Shown here: in pieces, positions 53,738-62,364 of the stretch
Layout of the letters: every line of letters begins with the position of its first letter
Position numbering within the stretch: position 1 is the stretch's first letter
Notes under the pieces: model-generated
The model's input: the letters and a program-made list of their open reading frames with translations, nothing else
Told to the model about the DNA's origin: nothing
Database searches by the model: none
Made by a program: the position numbers and the translations under genes
Assembly: GCA_964528445.1 (NCBI GenBank)
Contig: CAZGSL010000003.1
Coordinates: forward strand, 33,654-97,653
Length of the DNA stretch: 64,000 bases
Direction of reading: 5' to 3'
Source: JAXHMM01 sp964528445
Lineage (GTDB): Bacteria; Bacteroidota; Rhodothermia; Balneolales; Balneolaceae

Positions 53738-53758
53738 CCCGAAGGCCACAGGGCTTTT
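53725..53758. terminator. Bidirectional intrinsic terminator after radA
   Basis: A 12-bp perfect stem AAAAGCCCTGTG / CACAGGGCTTTT with a 10-nt loop. The flanking A and T runs let it work on both strands, for radA on plus and for rpsU on minus. The radA stop TGA is inside it. Confidence 0.85.
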
Positions 53759-53810
53759 GGGAGGAGGAGGCGTTGTTACACTGTTCGCCGCCTTCTAAAT
53801 TCCGTGCTTC

Positions 53811-54005
53811 TTAAAACTGGTTTCGTTCGCGGCGGCGCTGTTCACGAATGCTTTTCTTCAAGGCCTCCCGCCGCTCTTTCGAAGGCTTGGTGTACTGCTG
53901 GCGATCTTTGTACTCGTTCAGAATACGGGACCGGGTCACCAGCTTCTTGAAGCGGTTTATCGCCCGGTCAATGCTTTCGTTATCTCTTACTTCGACTCCG
54001 ACCAT
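53811..54005 (-). CDS. rpsU: Ribosomal protein bS21
   Basis: 64 residues from the ATG at 54005 (MVGVEVRDNESIDRAINRFKK), very basic, with the typical RSRILNEYKDRQQYTKPSKERREALKK in pieces. An upstream in-frame start at 54044 would add 13 residues not found in the family. Small-subunit protein near the anti-Shine-Dalgarno end of 16S rRNA; in Bacteroidota bS21 helps to hide that end. Confidence 0.95.
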   Translation of the reverse strand: MVGVEVRDNESIDRAINRFKKLVTRSRILNEYKDRQQYTKPSKERREALKKSIREQRRRERNQF

Positions 54006-54122
54006 GTATGATTCGTTGGCTCTTGTTGCTTTTTCAGACCTCAAATATAAGGATTTTTTTGGAAAATTAAAGCGCCCGGCCCGGAGGCGATTTTCTTCCC
54101 GGTGAAGATCGGGGGAGGGGAT

Positions 54123-54962
54123 CTATAGAACACCGGGATTGACCAGGAATTCCTCCGGTATGGGTTCCCCTGAGACCCCGACTCCGAAGAGGGCGTAGTC
54201 GTAGCGGACGGGATCGTCGGGATCCATCTCCCTCAGCGTGCGGGTGAGCCGGGTTACCGCCTTCCAGTCGTTGTAACTGCGTGTCAGCAGACCCAGCGCG
54301 CGCGCCTGCCGCGCCACATGCACGTCCAGCGGAATCATCAGTTCCGAAGGCGGCATGAAGCTCATCACGCCCGTATCCACCGGGCTGCCGCTGCGGATGC
54401 TCCATCGAAGGAAGAGGTAGAGCCGTTTGCAGGAGCTGTTCTTCCGGGGATCCGAGATGTGCTTGCGTGTACGGGAGGCGGCCTGCGGCCTCAAACCGAA
54501 AAAGGATTCGTGGAAGACTCCCATCAGCAGCCGGTTCTCCGAGCGTGCCCGCCGGTAGCACCGCTTCCAGAACGCCTCTACACCGCCGTGCCGCTCCATC
54601 ATGGCCTGCAGGATGGAGATCAGCCAGTAGATGTCCACCGGCTTGAAGGTCCGGTGCTTGAACCCGCGCAGACGGGGGCGGTCGGCCTCGGTGAAATCGC
54701 GGATGAAATCGGCGGGACGGTAATCCATGCGCTCCAGCAGGTCGTCCACCTTGGCGATGACCACGTCCCGGCGTCCCCAGGCCATCAGCGCCGCAAAAAA
54801 TCCGGCCACCAGCCGGTCCTCCTTCTCTTCGAAACGGTGCATGAACAGCACCGGGTCTTCCCGGATATACTCCGGCGTTTCGGTCCGCTCCACCCAGCGA
54901 TCCAGCCACGATTTCAGGGCGGGGAGATTTTTTCGGGGACAGGGACGGAGGTCGTCGGACAT
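54123..54962 (-). CDS. TIGR02757 / DUF2400 family protein
   Basis: 279 residues. FFAALMAWGRRDVVIAKVDDLLERM, FKHRTFKPVDIYWLI and SELMIPLDVHVARQARALGLL are typical of TIGR02757. The family is widespread in Bacteroidota and has no firm function; residues near the C-terminus resemble the helix-hairpin-helix DNA glycosylase fold. It starts 5 nt after mutY, which would fit a DNA-repair link. Confidence 0.87.
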   Translation of the reverse strand: MSDDLRPCPRKNLPALKSWLDRWVERTETPEYIREDPVLFMHRFEEKEDRLVAGFFAALMAWGRRDVVIAKVDDLLERMDYRPADFIRDFTEADRPRLRGFKHRTFKPVDIYWLISILQAMMERHGGVEAFWKRCYRRARSENRLLMGVFHESFFGLRPQAASRTRKHISDPRKNSSCKRLYLFLRWSIRSGSPVDTGVMSFMPPSELMIPLDVHVARQARALGLLTRSYNDWKAVTRLTRTLREMDPDDPVRYDYALFGVGVSGEPIPEEFLVNPGVL

Positions 54963-54966
54963 ACGT

Positions 54967-56061
54967 TCAGATTTCCAGCTCCTGCTGGCCTTTGCCGGTG
55001 TTCATCAGTTTCTCGGTGATCCGCCGGTTCGCCCTGGGAAAGGGATACTCTTCCAGCTCTCCCACCTCCACCCAGCGGACCTCCTGGCTGTCCTTCGCCT
55101 CGGGCGTTCCCTTCTCCAGGGAGCAGAGGAAGACGTGCAGGGTGACGGTCAGATGGGAGTAGGCGTGGTCCACTTTCATGAAGGGCTTCTCCAGGGAGAT
55201 CTCGATCTCCAGCTCCTCGCGAAGCTCGCGGCGGACGGTCTCCTCGATCGTCTCCCCCTCCTCCTTTTTGCCGCCCGGAAACTCCCACAGTCCCCCGAGC
55301 ATCTTCTCCTCCGGACGCAGTGCGATCAGCACCTTGCCCGCCTCGTCGCGGACAACGCCTACGCCGATCTCGTGATGGGGGCGCTTTTTTGCGGGGGAGC
55401 GGTAGGGAATCTCTTCGGTGCGAGCGGTCCGGGCCGCAACGCAGCCGGAACGCAGGGGACATATCCCGCAGGAGGGGTCCGAGGGAGTGCAGACGGTCGC
55501 CCCCAGCTCCATAAGCGCCTGGTTGAAATCCCCGGGCCGGTCGGGATCGATCCGTTCGTCCGCCGCCTCCTGGACCCGGGTGCGGGTGGCGCTTTTGCGG
55601 GTATCCTCCTCGATTCCAAGGTAGCGGCACAAAACGCGTATCACGTTGCCGTCGACCACGGCATGGGGCTTCCCGAAACCGATGCTCAGGATGGCCGAAG
55701 CGGTATAGGGGCCGATGCCCTTGAGACTGGTAATCTCCTTCCACTCACGGGGGATCTTCCCGCCGTACTCCTCCGCCACCGTTCGGGCGGCCTCGTGCAG
55801 GTGACGGGCCCGGCGGTAGTAGCCGAGCCCCTCCCACACCTTCAGCACCTCCTGCCGGTCGGCCGCCGCCAGCTCCTCCACCGACGGGAAACGCTCGATG
55901 AAGCGACGGTAGTAGGGCGCGGCCTGGTCCACCCGCGTCTGCTGGAGCATGATTTCCGAGATCCATGTCAAATAAGGGTCGGACACATCCCTCCAGGGGA
56001 GGTCCCGCTTGTTCTCGTCGTACCAGTCGAGCAGGGCGCGTCGAAATGTTTCGGTCTTCAC
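54967..56061 (-). CDS. mutY: Adenine DNA glycosylase MutY
   Basis: 364 residues from the GTG at 56061; the longer open frame upstream is low-complexity and overlaps the next gene. HhH-GPD glycosylase domain with E36 (ISEIMLQQT), GIGPYTASAI, D137 (VVDGNV), the [4Fe-4S] cysteines C191, C198, C201, C207, and a C-terminal NUDIX-like domain (about 220-360) that reads 8-oxoG. It removes A paired with 8-oxoG. Between TIGR02757 and the propeller/Ig gene. Confidence 0.95.
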   Translation of the reverse strand: MKTETFRRALLDWYDENKRDLPWRDVSDPYLTWISEIMLQQTRVDQAAPYYRRFIERFPSVEELAAADRQEVLKVWEGLGYYRRARHLHEAARTVAEEYGGKIPREWKEITSLKGIGPYTASAILSIGFGKPHAVVDGNVIRVLCRYLGIEEDTRKSATRTRVQEAADERIDPDRPGDFNQALMELGATVCTPSDPSCGICPLRSGCVAARTARTEEIPYRSPAKKRPHHEIGVGVVRDEAGKVLIALRPEEKMLGGLWEFPGGKKEEGETIEETVRRELREELEIEISLEKPFMKVDHAYSHLTVTLHVFLCSLEKGTPEAKDSQEVRWVEVGELEEYPFPRANRRITEKLMNTGKGQQELEI

Positions 56062-56080
56062 CGGCAGGGGACTTTGCGAT

Positions 56081-57637
56081 TCAATTTCCTCCGTCGTCCA
56101 CGGGATCCACCACCGTAATGGTGACGTCCGCCGAGGAGGCGGCCCCGTACTGGTCGGTGGCGATGACCCGGAAGCTGTGCTCGCCCGTCTGCCGGGCGGC
56201 GGGAGTCCAGCGGAACTCGCCGCTTTTCTCGTCAACAGAGGCTCCCTCGGGCAGGTCCACGCCCATGTACCGGATCAGGTCGCGGTGCATGCCGTCCGGA
56301 TCGATGGCGCGAATCGGAAGGGTAAAGGCCTCCTCCGCCGGAATGGAGATCGGACGGAGCGGGGCGAAGCGGGGCGGGGCGTTGAACGAATTTACCTCCA
56401 CGCTGAAACGGGTGCTGTCGGCCAGGCCATTGCTGGACGTGGCGATAATCTTGAATTCGTGGGTGCCGACATCACCCGAAGTCGGCTGCCAGTGGAAACC
56501 GCTGCCCCGGATTTGGGCGTTATCCACGGACGACCGGTAGGAGTACTGCACCTCACCCGCGGGAAACTCCTCCTGCAGGCCGAGGGTGAGAATTACAGGC
56601 TTGTTGTGGGGGACGACCTGGTCCGGCACTTCGTTGAGCGTAAGGGTGGAGGGCAGCTCTCCCCGCGGTCCCGCGGGACGTACGGTGTCGCCCTCGGCCG
56701 CGGCGGGAGCGGGAACCACCCGGCTGACCTGGCCGTATTCGCTCAGCCAGAGCTGGTTGTCGACGGAGGTAAAGAAGTATCCCGCCTCCGTGTCTCCCTT
56801 CCAGAGCTGCGGGGAACGGCTGTTGTAGGAGGTCCACAGCCGCCCGGTTTCTCCCTGGATAATCCACCAGTCCCGCCAGATCTCCATTTTTTTTACCGGC
56901 TCGCCGATGGATCCCATCAGGGAGAGCTCGCCGGAGGCGCTTATTTCGTAGATGTTGCCCTCCGCGTCGGCTCCCATAAGGGCCCGCTCGTAGAGGAAGA
57001 TATGCTCCAGCTCGGATTCAAGGGCGTGGGAGTCGTCCGCCGCCAGCTCCCCGTCCGACCCGGTAAATCGGTAGAGCGTGCCGGAATCGGTCAGGGCCAG
57101 CAGCCGGTTGCCCGCTCCCTCCAGGTCGACAATTCGCTCCCCTCCCGTAAGGCCGGACGCAACCGGGGTAAACGCGGAGTCGACGGCCGCGCTCGTGCGC
57201 AGAGAGATCCAGCCCATCTCCCCGTTGTCCATGGCCAGGTAGAGCTGCTGGTCCAGCCGCACCGCGTCGACAGGGCTGGAGGGCAGCCGCGTCGATGAAT
57301 AGACGCCGAGCACGGAGGTCGGTTCCAGGACGGTCAGCCGGGTATCGCTGCCGAAAAGATAGGCAAACCGGATATCGGCGGTCATCCGGTCTCCCCGCTG
57401 TTCCATGCCCGCGGAGGAGTAGAGCCACTGCAGGGAATCGGCATGGGCGCGAAACACCACCATTCCCTCCGACTCCGAGAGTGCGTAGACGTGGGCGGGA
57501 GAGCTCTCCATGGCAACCGGGGAGGGAATCTCCATGAGATAGGAAAAATCCTTGCGCAGGTCGGGCTGGGCGGCAAGATCCCAGGGTAATGCCAGCATGA
57601 GCAGTATTGCGGCCGCGAAAATTCGTGTGCGTAACAT
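56081..57637 (-). CDS. Secreted protein with propeller-like N-half and two Ig/cadherin-like domains
   Basis: 518 residues: signal peptide (1-23, ending LAAQ), about 290 residues of short beta repeats with W and GxL/IYxxS turns that look like a beta-propeller, then two putative Ig-like (He_PIG/cadherin-type) domains (about 330-420 and 425-510), each ending in a V-x-V strand (FSVEVNSF; VTITVVDP) and the typical PPRFAPL and GEFRWTP. No sorting domain at the C-terminus. Probable periplasmic or surface protein of unknown function. Upstream of mutY by 19 nt. Confidence 0.75.
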   Translation of the reverse strand: MLRTRIFAAAILLMLALPWDLAAQPDLRKDFSYLMEIPSPVAMESSPAHVYALSESEGMVVFRAHADSLQWLYSSAGMEQRGDRMTADIRFAYLFGSDTRLTVLEPTSVLGVYSSTRLPSSPVDAVRLDQQLYLAMDNGEMGWISLRTSAAVDSAFTPVASGLTGGERIVDLEGAGNRLLALTDSGTLYRFTGSDGELAADDSHALESELEHIFLYERALMGADAEGNIYEISASGELSLMGSIGEPVKKMEIWRDWWIIQGETGRLWTSYNSRSPQLWKGDTEAGYFFTSVDNQLWLSEYGQVSRVVPAPAAAEGDTVRPAGPRGELPSTLTLNEVPDQVVPHNKPVILTLGLQEEFPAGEVQYSYRSSVDNAQIRGSGFHWQPTSGDVGTHEFKIIATSSNGLADSTRFSVEVNSFNAPPRFAPLRPISIPAEEAFTLPIRAIDPDGMHRDLIRYMGVDLPEGASVDEKSGEFRWTPAARQTGEHSFRVIATDQYGAASSADVTITVVDPVDDGGN

Positions 57638-57648
57638 GGGTTCTCGGA

Positions 57649-58623
57649 TTACAGCCAGTGATGTTTTTTATACCAGTGAATCGTACGTGAAATCCCCTCT
57701 CCGAGGGTATATTCGGGCTCGTAGCCCAGCTCTCGCCGGGCTTTGGCAACGGAGCAGGTCCACTCCAGGATCATCTCCTTTGCCTTCTCCCTGTTAAGAA
57801 CGGGATAAATGCCGAAGAATGATGCGGATTTTTCCACGGCGCCCGCAATTCTCTTTACCCACCCGGGCCGAAGATAGATGGGTACGGTCTTTTTACCCAG
57901 AACCTTCTGGGTGGTTCCCCGAATCTGGTTCCATGTATTGATTTCGGGTCCGGAGATAAAATAGGTGCTCACTCCCGGGGTATCCACCCCGGCCGCATCC
58001 GTGAGGGCATTGACCACGTCCCCCACATAGACCATCGAAATCCGGGGACGCTCTCCGTCGCCCACGATGGGGCATATTCGCTTGTCGGCCATTTTGAAAA
58101 AGGTGTAGATCTGGTCCTCCCGCGGGCCGTAGACGGCGGAGGGGCGCAGGATGGTTACTGCGGCGCGCTCCGGGGCAATCTCGCAGATGAGTTCCTCCAT
58201 CTCCATTTTGGACCGGCCGTAATTGCTTACCGGCCGCATGGGCTGATCCTCCGTAACGGGACCGTTCCGGCTGGGGCCTGCGGCCGCCAGCGAGGAGAGG
58301 ACGATGATTTTCGGGACCTCCTCTTTCCCCGCCACGCGGAGCAGGTTTTCGGTGGCGTCCACGTTTGCCCGCTTGTAATCTTCGTAGGAGGACGCCTTCA
58401 CTACCCCCGCCAGGTGAAAAACCACGTCCGCATCCCTCATTCCCTCCCGCAGGGCGGTCAGGTCGTGCAGATCGCCCGAAATCCGCCGGAATCGCCTCCC
58501 TTTCAGCCACCTCTCCCTGCTGCGGACCAGGCAGCGAACCTCCGAATAATTCCCGTTGTCGATGAGGGTGTCCACCAGGTGGCTTCCAATAAAACCGGTA
58601 CCGCCGGTGACAAAGGCTTTCAT
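57649..58623 (-). CDS. Extended SDR (NAD-dependent epimerase/dehydratase), possible ceramide reductase CerR
   Basis: 324 residues from the ATG at 58623. NAD(P)-binding GGTGFIGSHL (8-17), DVVFHLAGVV, S in VLSSLAAAG and YxxxK in NYGRSKMEME. A further 1.3 kb of open frame upstream is a shadow of the glycosyltransferase. In Caulobacter an extended SDR next to spt reduces 3-oxo-sphingolipid precursors (CerR); the same kind of neighbours here support that role, but sugar epimerase or sterol-dehydrogenase activity cannot be excluded. Divergent from the glycosyltransferases. Confidence 0.8.
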   Translation of the reverse strand: MKAFVTGGTGFIGSHLVDTLIDNGNYSEVRCLVRSRERWLKGRRFRRISGDLHDLTALREGMRDADVVFHLAGVVKASSYEDYKRANVDATENLLRVAGKEEVPKIIVLSSLAAAGPSRNGPVTEDQPMRPVSNYGRSKMEMEELICEIAPERAAVTILRPSAVYGPREDQIYTFFKMADKRICPIVGDGERPRISMVYVGDVVNALTDAAGVDTPGVSTYFISGPEINTWNQIRGTTQKVLGKKTVPIYLRPGWVKRIAGAVEKSASFFGIYPVLNREKAKEMILEWTCSVAKARRELGYEPEYTLGEGISRTIHWYKKHHWL

Positions 58624-58728
58624 CAATTTTTGTATATTTGGGGTCTTTGAACTTCCGGGACCGCGCGGCCCGCCGCCGGCAGCCGGTATTTCGGAAGATA
58701 CAAATCTGACCGATGCATTGGAAAATTT

Positions 58729-59883
58729 ATGAGTGACCTGCGAGTAGCGATATTCACCGGCAATTACAACCATATCCGGGACGGAGTCTCCCTTACGCTG
58801 AACCGGCTGGTCAGCTTCCTGGAAGAGCAGGAGGTTCCCGTCATCGTATTCGGTCCCACGGTAGACGACCCGGAGATCGATCACGAAGGGGAATTCGTCC
58901 CCGTCCCCTCCGTCCCCATGCCGGGCCGCCCCGAATACCGGGTCACCGTCGGATTCCCTGACAAGGCCCAGAACCGCCTCCGCGAATTCAATCCCACGCT
59001 CGTCCACCTCGCCACCCCGGATCTGCTGGGTTTCCGGGCCATGCGGTGGGCGCAGTCCAACGATATCCAGATCGTCGCCTCCTATCATACCCATTTCACC
59101 AGTTACCTCAAGTACTACAACCTGGAGATGCTGGAACTGCTGGGATGGAAATACCTGAACTGGTTTTACAGCCAGTGCAAGCACATCTACGTGCCCTCTC
59201 CCTCCATGGCGGAGGAACTGAACGAGCAGGATATCGTGGAGGGCATCCGAATCTGGGCCCGCGGCGTGAACACCGACCGATTCAGTCCCCGGAAAAGAGA
59301 CCCCGAATGGAGAAAGTCTATGGGGATCGGGGAGGACGAAAAGGTAATCACGTTTGTCTCTCGCCTGGTCTGGGAGAAAGATCTCCAGACCTTCGTGGAT
59401 GTTATCAAGCGGATTAAAAACAGTTGCGAGGGCGTGCAGGCGATGATCGTGGGTGACGGGCCCGCCCGGCAGGAGCTGGAGGACATGCTTCCTGAGGCCC
59501 GTTTCACGGGATTTCTGACCGGCGAGGAGCTGCCGAAAGCGTACGCCAGCAGCGATATTTTCCTGTTTCCCTCCGATACCGAGACCTTCGGCAATGTTAC
59601 CCTGGAGGCGATGTCGTGCGGGCTTCCGTGCGTGGTGGCGGACGCCCCCGGAAGCCGTTCGCTGGTGGAGGCCGGGGTGAACGGCTACCTGGCTCCGCCG
59701 AGGGACACCTCCGTCTTTTCCGAGAAGGTTAAACAGCTGGTGAGGAGCGACGAACTCCGGGAGAGGATGGGAAAGACGGCGCGGCAGAAGGCGCTGGCCT
59801 ACGCGTGGGACAAGGTGAACGGCAAGCTCCTGGAGAACTACCGGGAAGCGCTGGAAGAGCCGCGTCCCAGCCTGAAATTTTAG
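58729..59883 (+). CDS. Glycosyltransferase family 4 (lipid glycosyltransferase type)
   Basis: 384 residues, two Rossmann lobes. N-lobe opens RVAIFTGNYNHIRDGVSLTLNRL and has ASYHTHFTSYLKYY; C-lobe has VSRLVWEKDL, IVGDGPAR and the ESFG-like FPSDTETFGNVTLEAMSCGLPCV. The likeness is to SQD2/MgtA-type enzymes that add sugars to lipids. In this place it may glycosylate a ceramide. A TATATTTG box lies at 58633-58640 but without a matching -33 element. Confidence 0.85.
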   Translation: MSDLRVAIFTGNYNHIRDGVSLTLNRLVSFLEEQEVPVIVFGPTVDDPEIDHEGEFVPVPSVPMPGRPEYRVTVGFPDKAQNRLREFNPTLVHLATPDLLGFRAMRWAQSNDIQIVASYHTHFTSYLKYYNLEMLELLGWKYLNWFYSQCKHIYVPSPSMAEELNEQDIVEGIRIWARGVNTDRFSPRKRDPEWRKSMGIGEDEKVITFVSRLVWEKDLQTFVDVIKRIKNSCEGVQAMIVGDGPARQELEDMLPEARFTGFLTGEELPKAYASSDIFLFPSDTETFGNVTLEAMSCGLPCVVADAPGSRSLVEAGVNGYLAPPRDTSVFSEKVKQLVRSDELRERMGKTARQKALAYAWDKVNGKLLENYREALEEPRPSLKF

Positions 59884-59899
59884 ACGAGAACTTCTCCCC

Positions 59900-61030
59900 G
59901 TGACCATACTTTACGTCTCCCATCTTCATCCCCCCGAGGATGCGCCCCTCGAGAACATGGGGGGCATGCAGCGGGTCAGCATGCAGCTGGTCCGGGAACT
60001 CCGCAGGCGCGGCGACGTGCGGCTCCACACAGAGGTCCTGAAATCCTCCTGGCGCAATATCGGCCTCAACACCTTCGGGTTTCTCCTCGAGGAGCTGGTC
60101 CGGCTGCCCCGCCTGGCAAGGGAGAAAGAGGCCGACGTGATTCTCTTCTCTTCCATGGTGACGGCCGCCCTCTCCCGGCTGGTCCGCGGCCGGGTGGAGA
60201 TCCCGATGGTGACAATCAACCACGGCCAGGATGTGACGCTGGACCATTCCCTCTACCAGTGGTTCGTGCCGTCGATTTTTGAGAGCCTCGACGGCGTGAT
60301 TTCGGTCTCCCGCGCCACGCGCCGGGCCTCCATGGAACGGGGTATGGCTCCCGAAAAGGGCGTGGCGCTCCCGAACGGGGTGGACCTGCGAAGCCTGATG
60401 GATTTTCCCGAGCGCGAGGGGGCCCGCCGGAATATCGGGGAGCTCTCCGGCGCGAAACTCGATGGCGCGCGGCTGCTGCTGAGTGTGGGACGCCTGGTCA
60501 GGCGAAAGGGCCATGAGTGGTTTATCAGGGAGGTTTTTCCCGCCCTGGATCCGGGTAACATCTACATGATCGTGGGCGACGGGCCGGAGTTCGAGAATGT
60601 CCGCCGGGCCGCGGGGGAATCTCCGGACGGGGAGCGGATATTCCTGATGGGCCGTCAGCCGGACCGCGTACTGAAAATGGCCTATGCGGCGGCGGACCTT
60701 TTTGTGATGCCCAACATTCCCGTGGAGGGAGACATGGAGGGATTCGGTATCGTCATGCTGGAGGCGGGCATGTCGCGCACCCCCGTGGTGGCATCCGACC
60801 TGGAGGGAATCAGGGATGTGATCAGCGACGGGGAGAACGGCTACCGGGTTCCCCCGGGCGAGGCTGGGCGTTTTGCCGAAACCGTGAACGCCCTGACGAA
60901 AGGCGACGCGGAGGAGCTGGGGAATCGTGCCCGGACCTATGTTCGGGAACATTTCGGCTGGGAAAGGGTGGCGGGGAAGTACCTGGAATTTCTTGATAAA
61001 GTCATTGAGAAAGGCGAAAAAGGCGGCTGA
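59900..61030 (+). CDS. Glycosyltransferase family 4
   Basis: 376 residues with a GTG start. N-lobe with the Gly-rich MGGMQRVSMQLVRELRRRG, C-lobe with LSVGRLVRRKGHEWFI, IVGDGPEFENV and the catalytic EGDMEGFGIVMLEAGMSRTPVVAS. A retaining GT4 enzyme; donor and acceptor unknown. It follows the first glycosyltransferase by 16 nt, so both likely work on one glycolipid. Confidence 0.88.
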   Translation: MTILYVSHLHPPEDAPLENMGGMQRVSMQLVRELRRRGDVRLHTEVLKSSWRNIGLNTFGFLLEELVRLPRLAREKEADVILFSSMVTAALSRLVRGRVEIPMVTINHGQDVTLDHSLYQWFVPSIFESLDGVISVSRATRRASMERGMAPEKGVALPNGVDLRSLMDFPEREGARRNIGELSGAKLDGARLLLSVGRLVRRKGHEWFIREVFPALDPGNIYMIVGDGPEFENVRRAAGESPDGERIFLMGRQPDRVLKMAYAAADLFVMPNIPVEGDMEGFGIVMLEAGMSRTPVVASDLEGIRDVISDGENGYRVPPGEAGRFAETVNALTKGDAEELGNRARTYVREHFGWERVAGKYLEFLDKVIEKGEKGG

Positions 61031-61047
61031 CATTATATTTTTCAGCA

Positions 61048-61079
61048 TTTGATTGATGCTTAATATGGAAGTATATTTG
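61048..61079 (+). promoter_or_regulatory. Perfect Bacteroidota-type promoter before serine palmitoyltransferase
   Basis: TTTG (61048-61051), a 20-nt spacer and TATATTTG (61072-61079), an exact match to TTTG-N19-21-TAnnTTTG. Transcription would begin near 61086, giving spt and the GNAT-like gene a promoter of their own. Confidence 0.75.
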
Positions 61080-61115
61080 CAACGATAAGCACACATGAAA
61101 AGCCCGGAGAAGCGC

Positions 61116-62360
61116 ATGGCCGATTCGAAGCCCGATCTGAAAAAAAACGACATTTTTACGAAGGCTTACGATTTCACGAAGGCCGAAGAGATCAAGGCTG
61201 AAGGGCTTTATCCCTACTTCAAACCCCTTCAGGCCACAGACGGGACCACGGTAAAAATTGACGGCCGCGAAGTGATCATGGCGGGCTCCAACAACTACCT
61301 CGGGCTTACCAACGATCCCCGGGTTATCGAGGCGGCCCGCGACGTGATTACGGATTACGGGACCGGATGTACGGGATCGCGCTACCTGAACGGTACCCTC
61401 GACCTGCACCTGGAGCTGGAGGAGAAGCTGGCCGATTTCATGCGGAAGGATGCCTGCGTGCTCTTCAGCACCGGTTACCAGACCAACGAAGGGGCCATCC
61501 AGACGATCGCCGGACGCCAGGATGTCATTTTTTCGGACAAGGACAACCATGCCTGCATCGTAACCGGCACGCTGGTATCCAACGCCAAGACCAAACGGTA
61601 CCGGCACGAAGATATGGAACAGCTCCGCAAGCTGCTGGAGCGGACGGATGAGGATGTCGGAAAGATCATAGTCAGCGACGGTGTCTTTTCCATGTCGGGC
61701 ACCATCGCGAAGGTGGATGAGATGGTTGCGCTGAAAAATGAGTTTGACGCCCGGCTCTACCTGGACGACGCCCATGCCATAGGGGTGATCGGGGAGGGGG
61801 GAAGGGGATCGGCCTCCACGTTCGACCTGATGGACGAGGTGGATTTGATCAGCGGGACCTTTTCAAAATCGTTCGCCTCCCTCGGCGGATTCCTGGTGGG
61901 AGACCAGGAGGTGATCGAGTATATCCGCCATCACTCTCCCGCCCACATCTTCAGCGCGTCCATGCCGCCGGCCAACGTGGCCACCGTGCTCAAGGCCCTG
62001 GAAATTCTCCAGGAAGAGCCCTGGAGGCTGGATCGGCTGCAGGAGATATCCAACTACATGCGCAGCGAGCTGCGCAACCTGGGTTTCAACGTCTGGAACA
62101 GCCAGACGCCTATCATTCCGGTGGTCATCGGGGAGATGGAGGAGTGCTTCCGTTTCTGGAAGGACCTCTTCGAGGCCGGCGTCTACGTGAACGCCGTGGT
62201 CCCGCCCGCCGTGCCGCGCGGCCAGTCGCTGGTGCGCACCAGCTATATGGCCACCCATACCGACGAACACCTCGACCGGATCCTGGAAGCCTTCCGCAAG
62301 GTGGGTATCAAGCGGGGCATCATCGACCGCAACGGCCACTCACTGATAGAGCAGGACTAG
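61116..62360 (+). CDS. spt: Serine palmitoyltransferase (alpha-oxoamine synthase)
   Basis: 414 residues from the ATG at 61116, chosen because GGAGAAG lies just before it and the predicted transcript start (about 61086) leaves only 9 nt for the upstream ATG at 61095. PLP features: H145 (DKDNHACI), D218 (YLDDAH) and K251 (GTFSKSFASLGG); substrate side SNNYLGLTNDPRV and GTGCTGSRYLNGT. It condenses serine with an acyl thioester, the first step of sphingolipid synthesis. A KBL or BioF role is less likely given no biotin or threonine genes and the neighbours. Confidence 0.88.
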   Translation: MADSKPDLKKNDIFTKAYDFTKAEEIKAEGLYPYFKPLQATDGTTVKIDGREVIMAGSNNYLGLTNDPRVIEAARDVITDYGTGCTGSRYLNGTLDLHLELEEKLADFMRKDACVLFSTGYQTNEGAIQTIAGRQDVIFSDKDNHACIVTGTLVSNAKTKRYRHEDMEQLRKLLERTDEDVGKIIVSDGVFSMSGTIAKVDEMVALKNEFDARLYLDDAHAIGVIGEGGRGSASTFDLMDEVDLISGTFSKSFASLGGFLVGDQEVIEYIRHHSPAHIFSASMPPANVATVLKALEILQEEPWRLDRLQEISNYMRSELRNLGFNVWNSQTPIIPVVIGEMEECFRFWKDLFEAGVYVNAVVPPAVPRGQSLVRTSYMATHTDEHLDRILEAFRKVGIKRGIIDRNGHSLIEQD

Positions 62361-62364
62361 ACAC

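Noticed and set aside
56062..56235. Longer MutY start at 56235
   Set aside because: The extra 58 residues are Pro/Ser/Arg-rich shadow of the neighbouring gene; the GTG at 56061 sits right before the family start and after the neighbour's stop.
58624..59907. Extension of the SDR gene upstream to 752 codons
   Set aside because: The extra part is antisense to the first glycosyltransferase, and MKAFVTGGTGFIG at 58623 is the normal family start.
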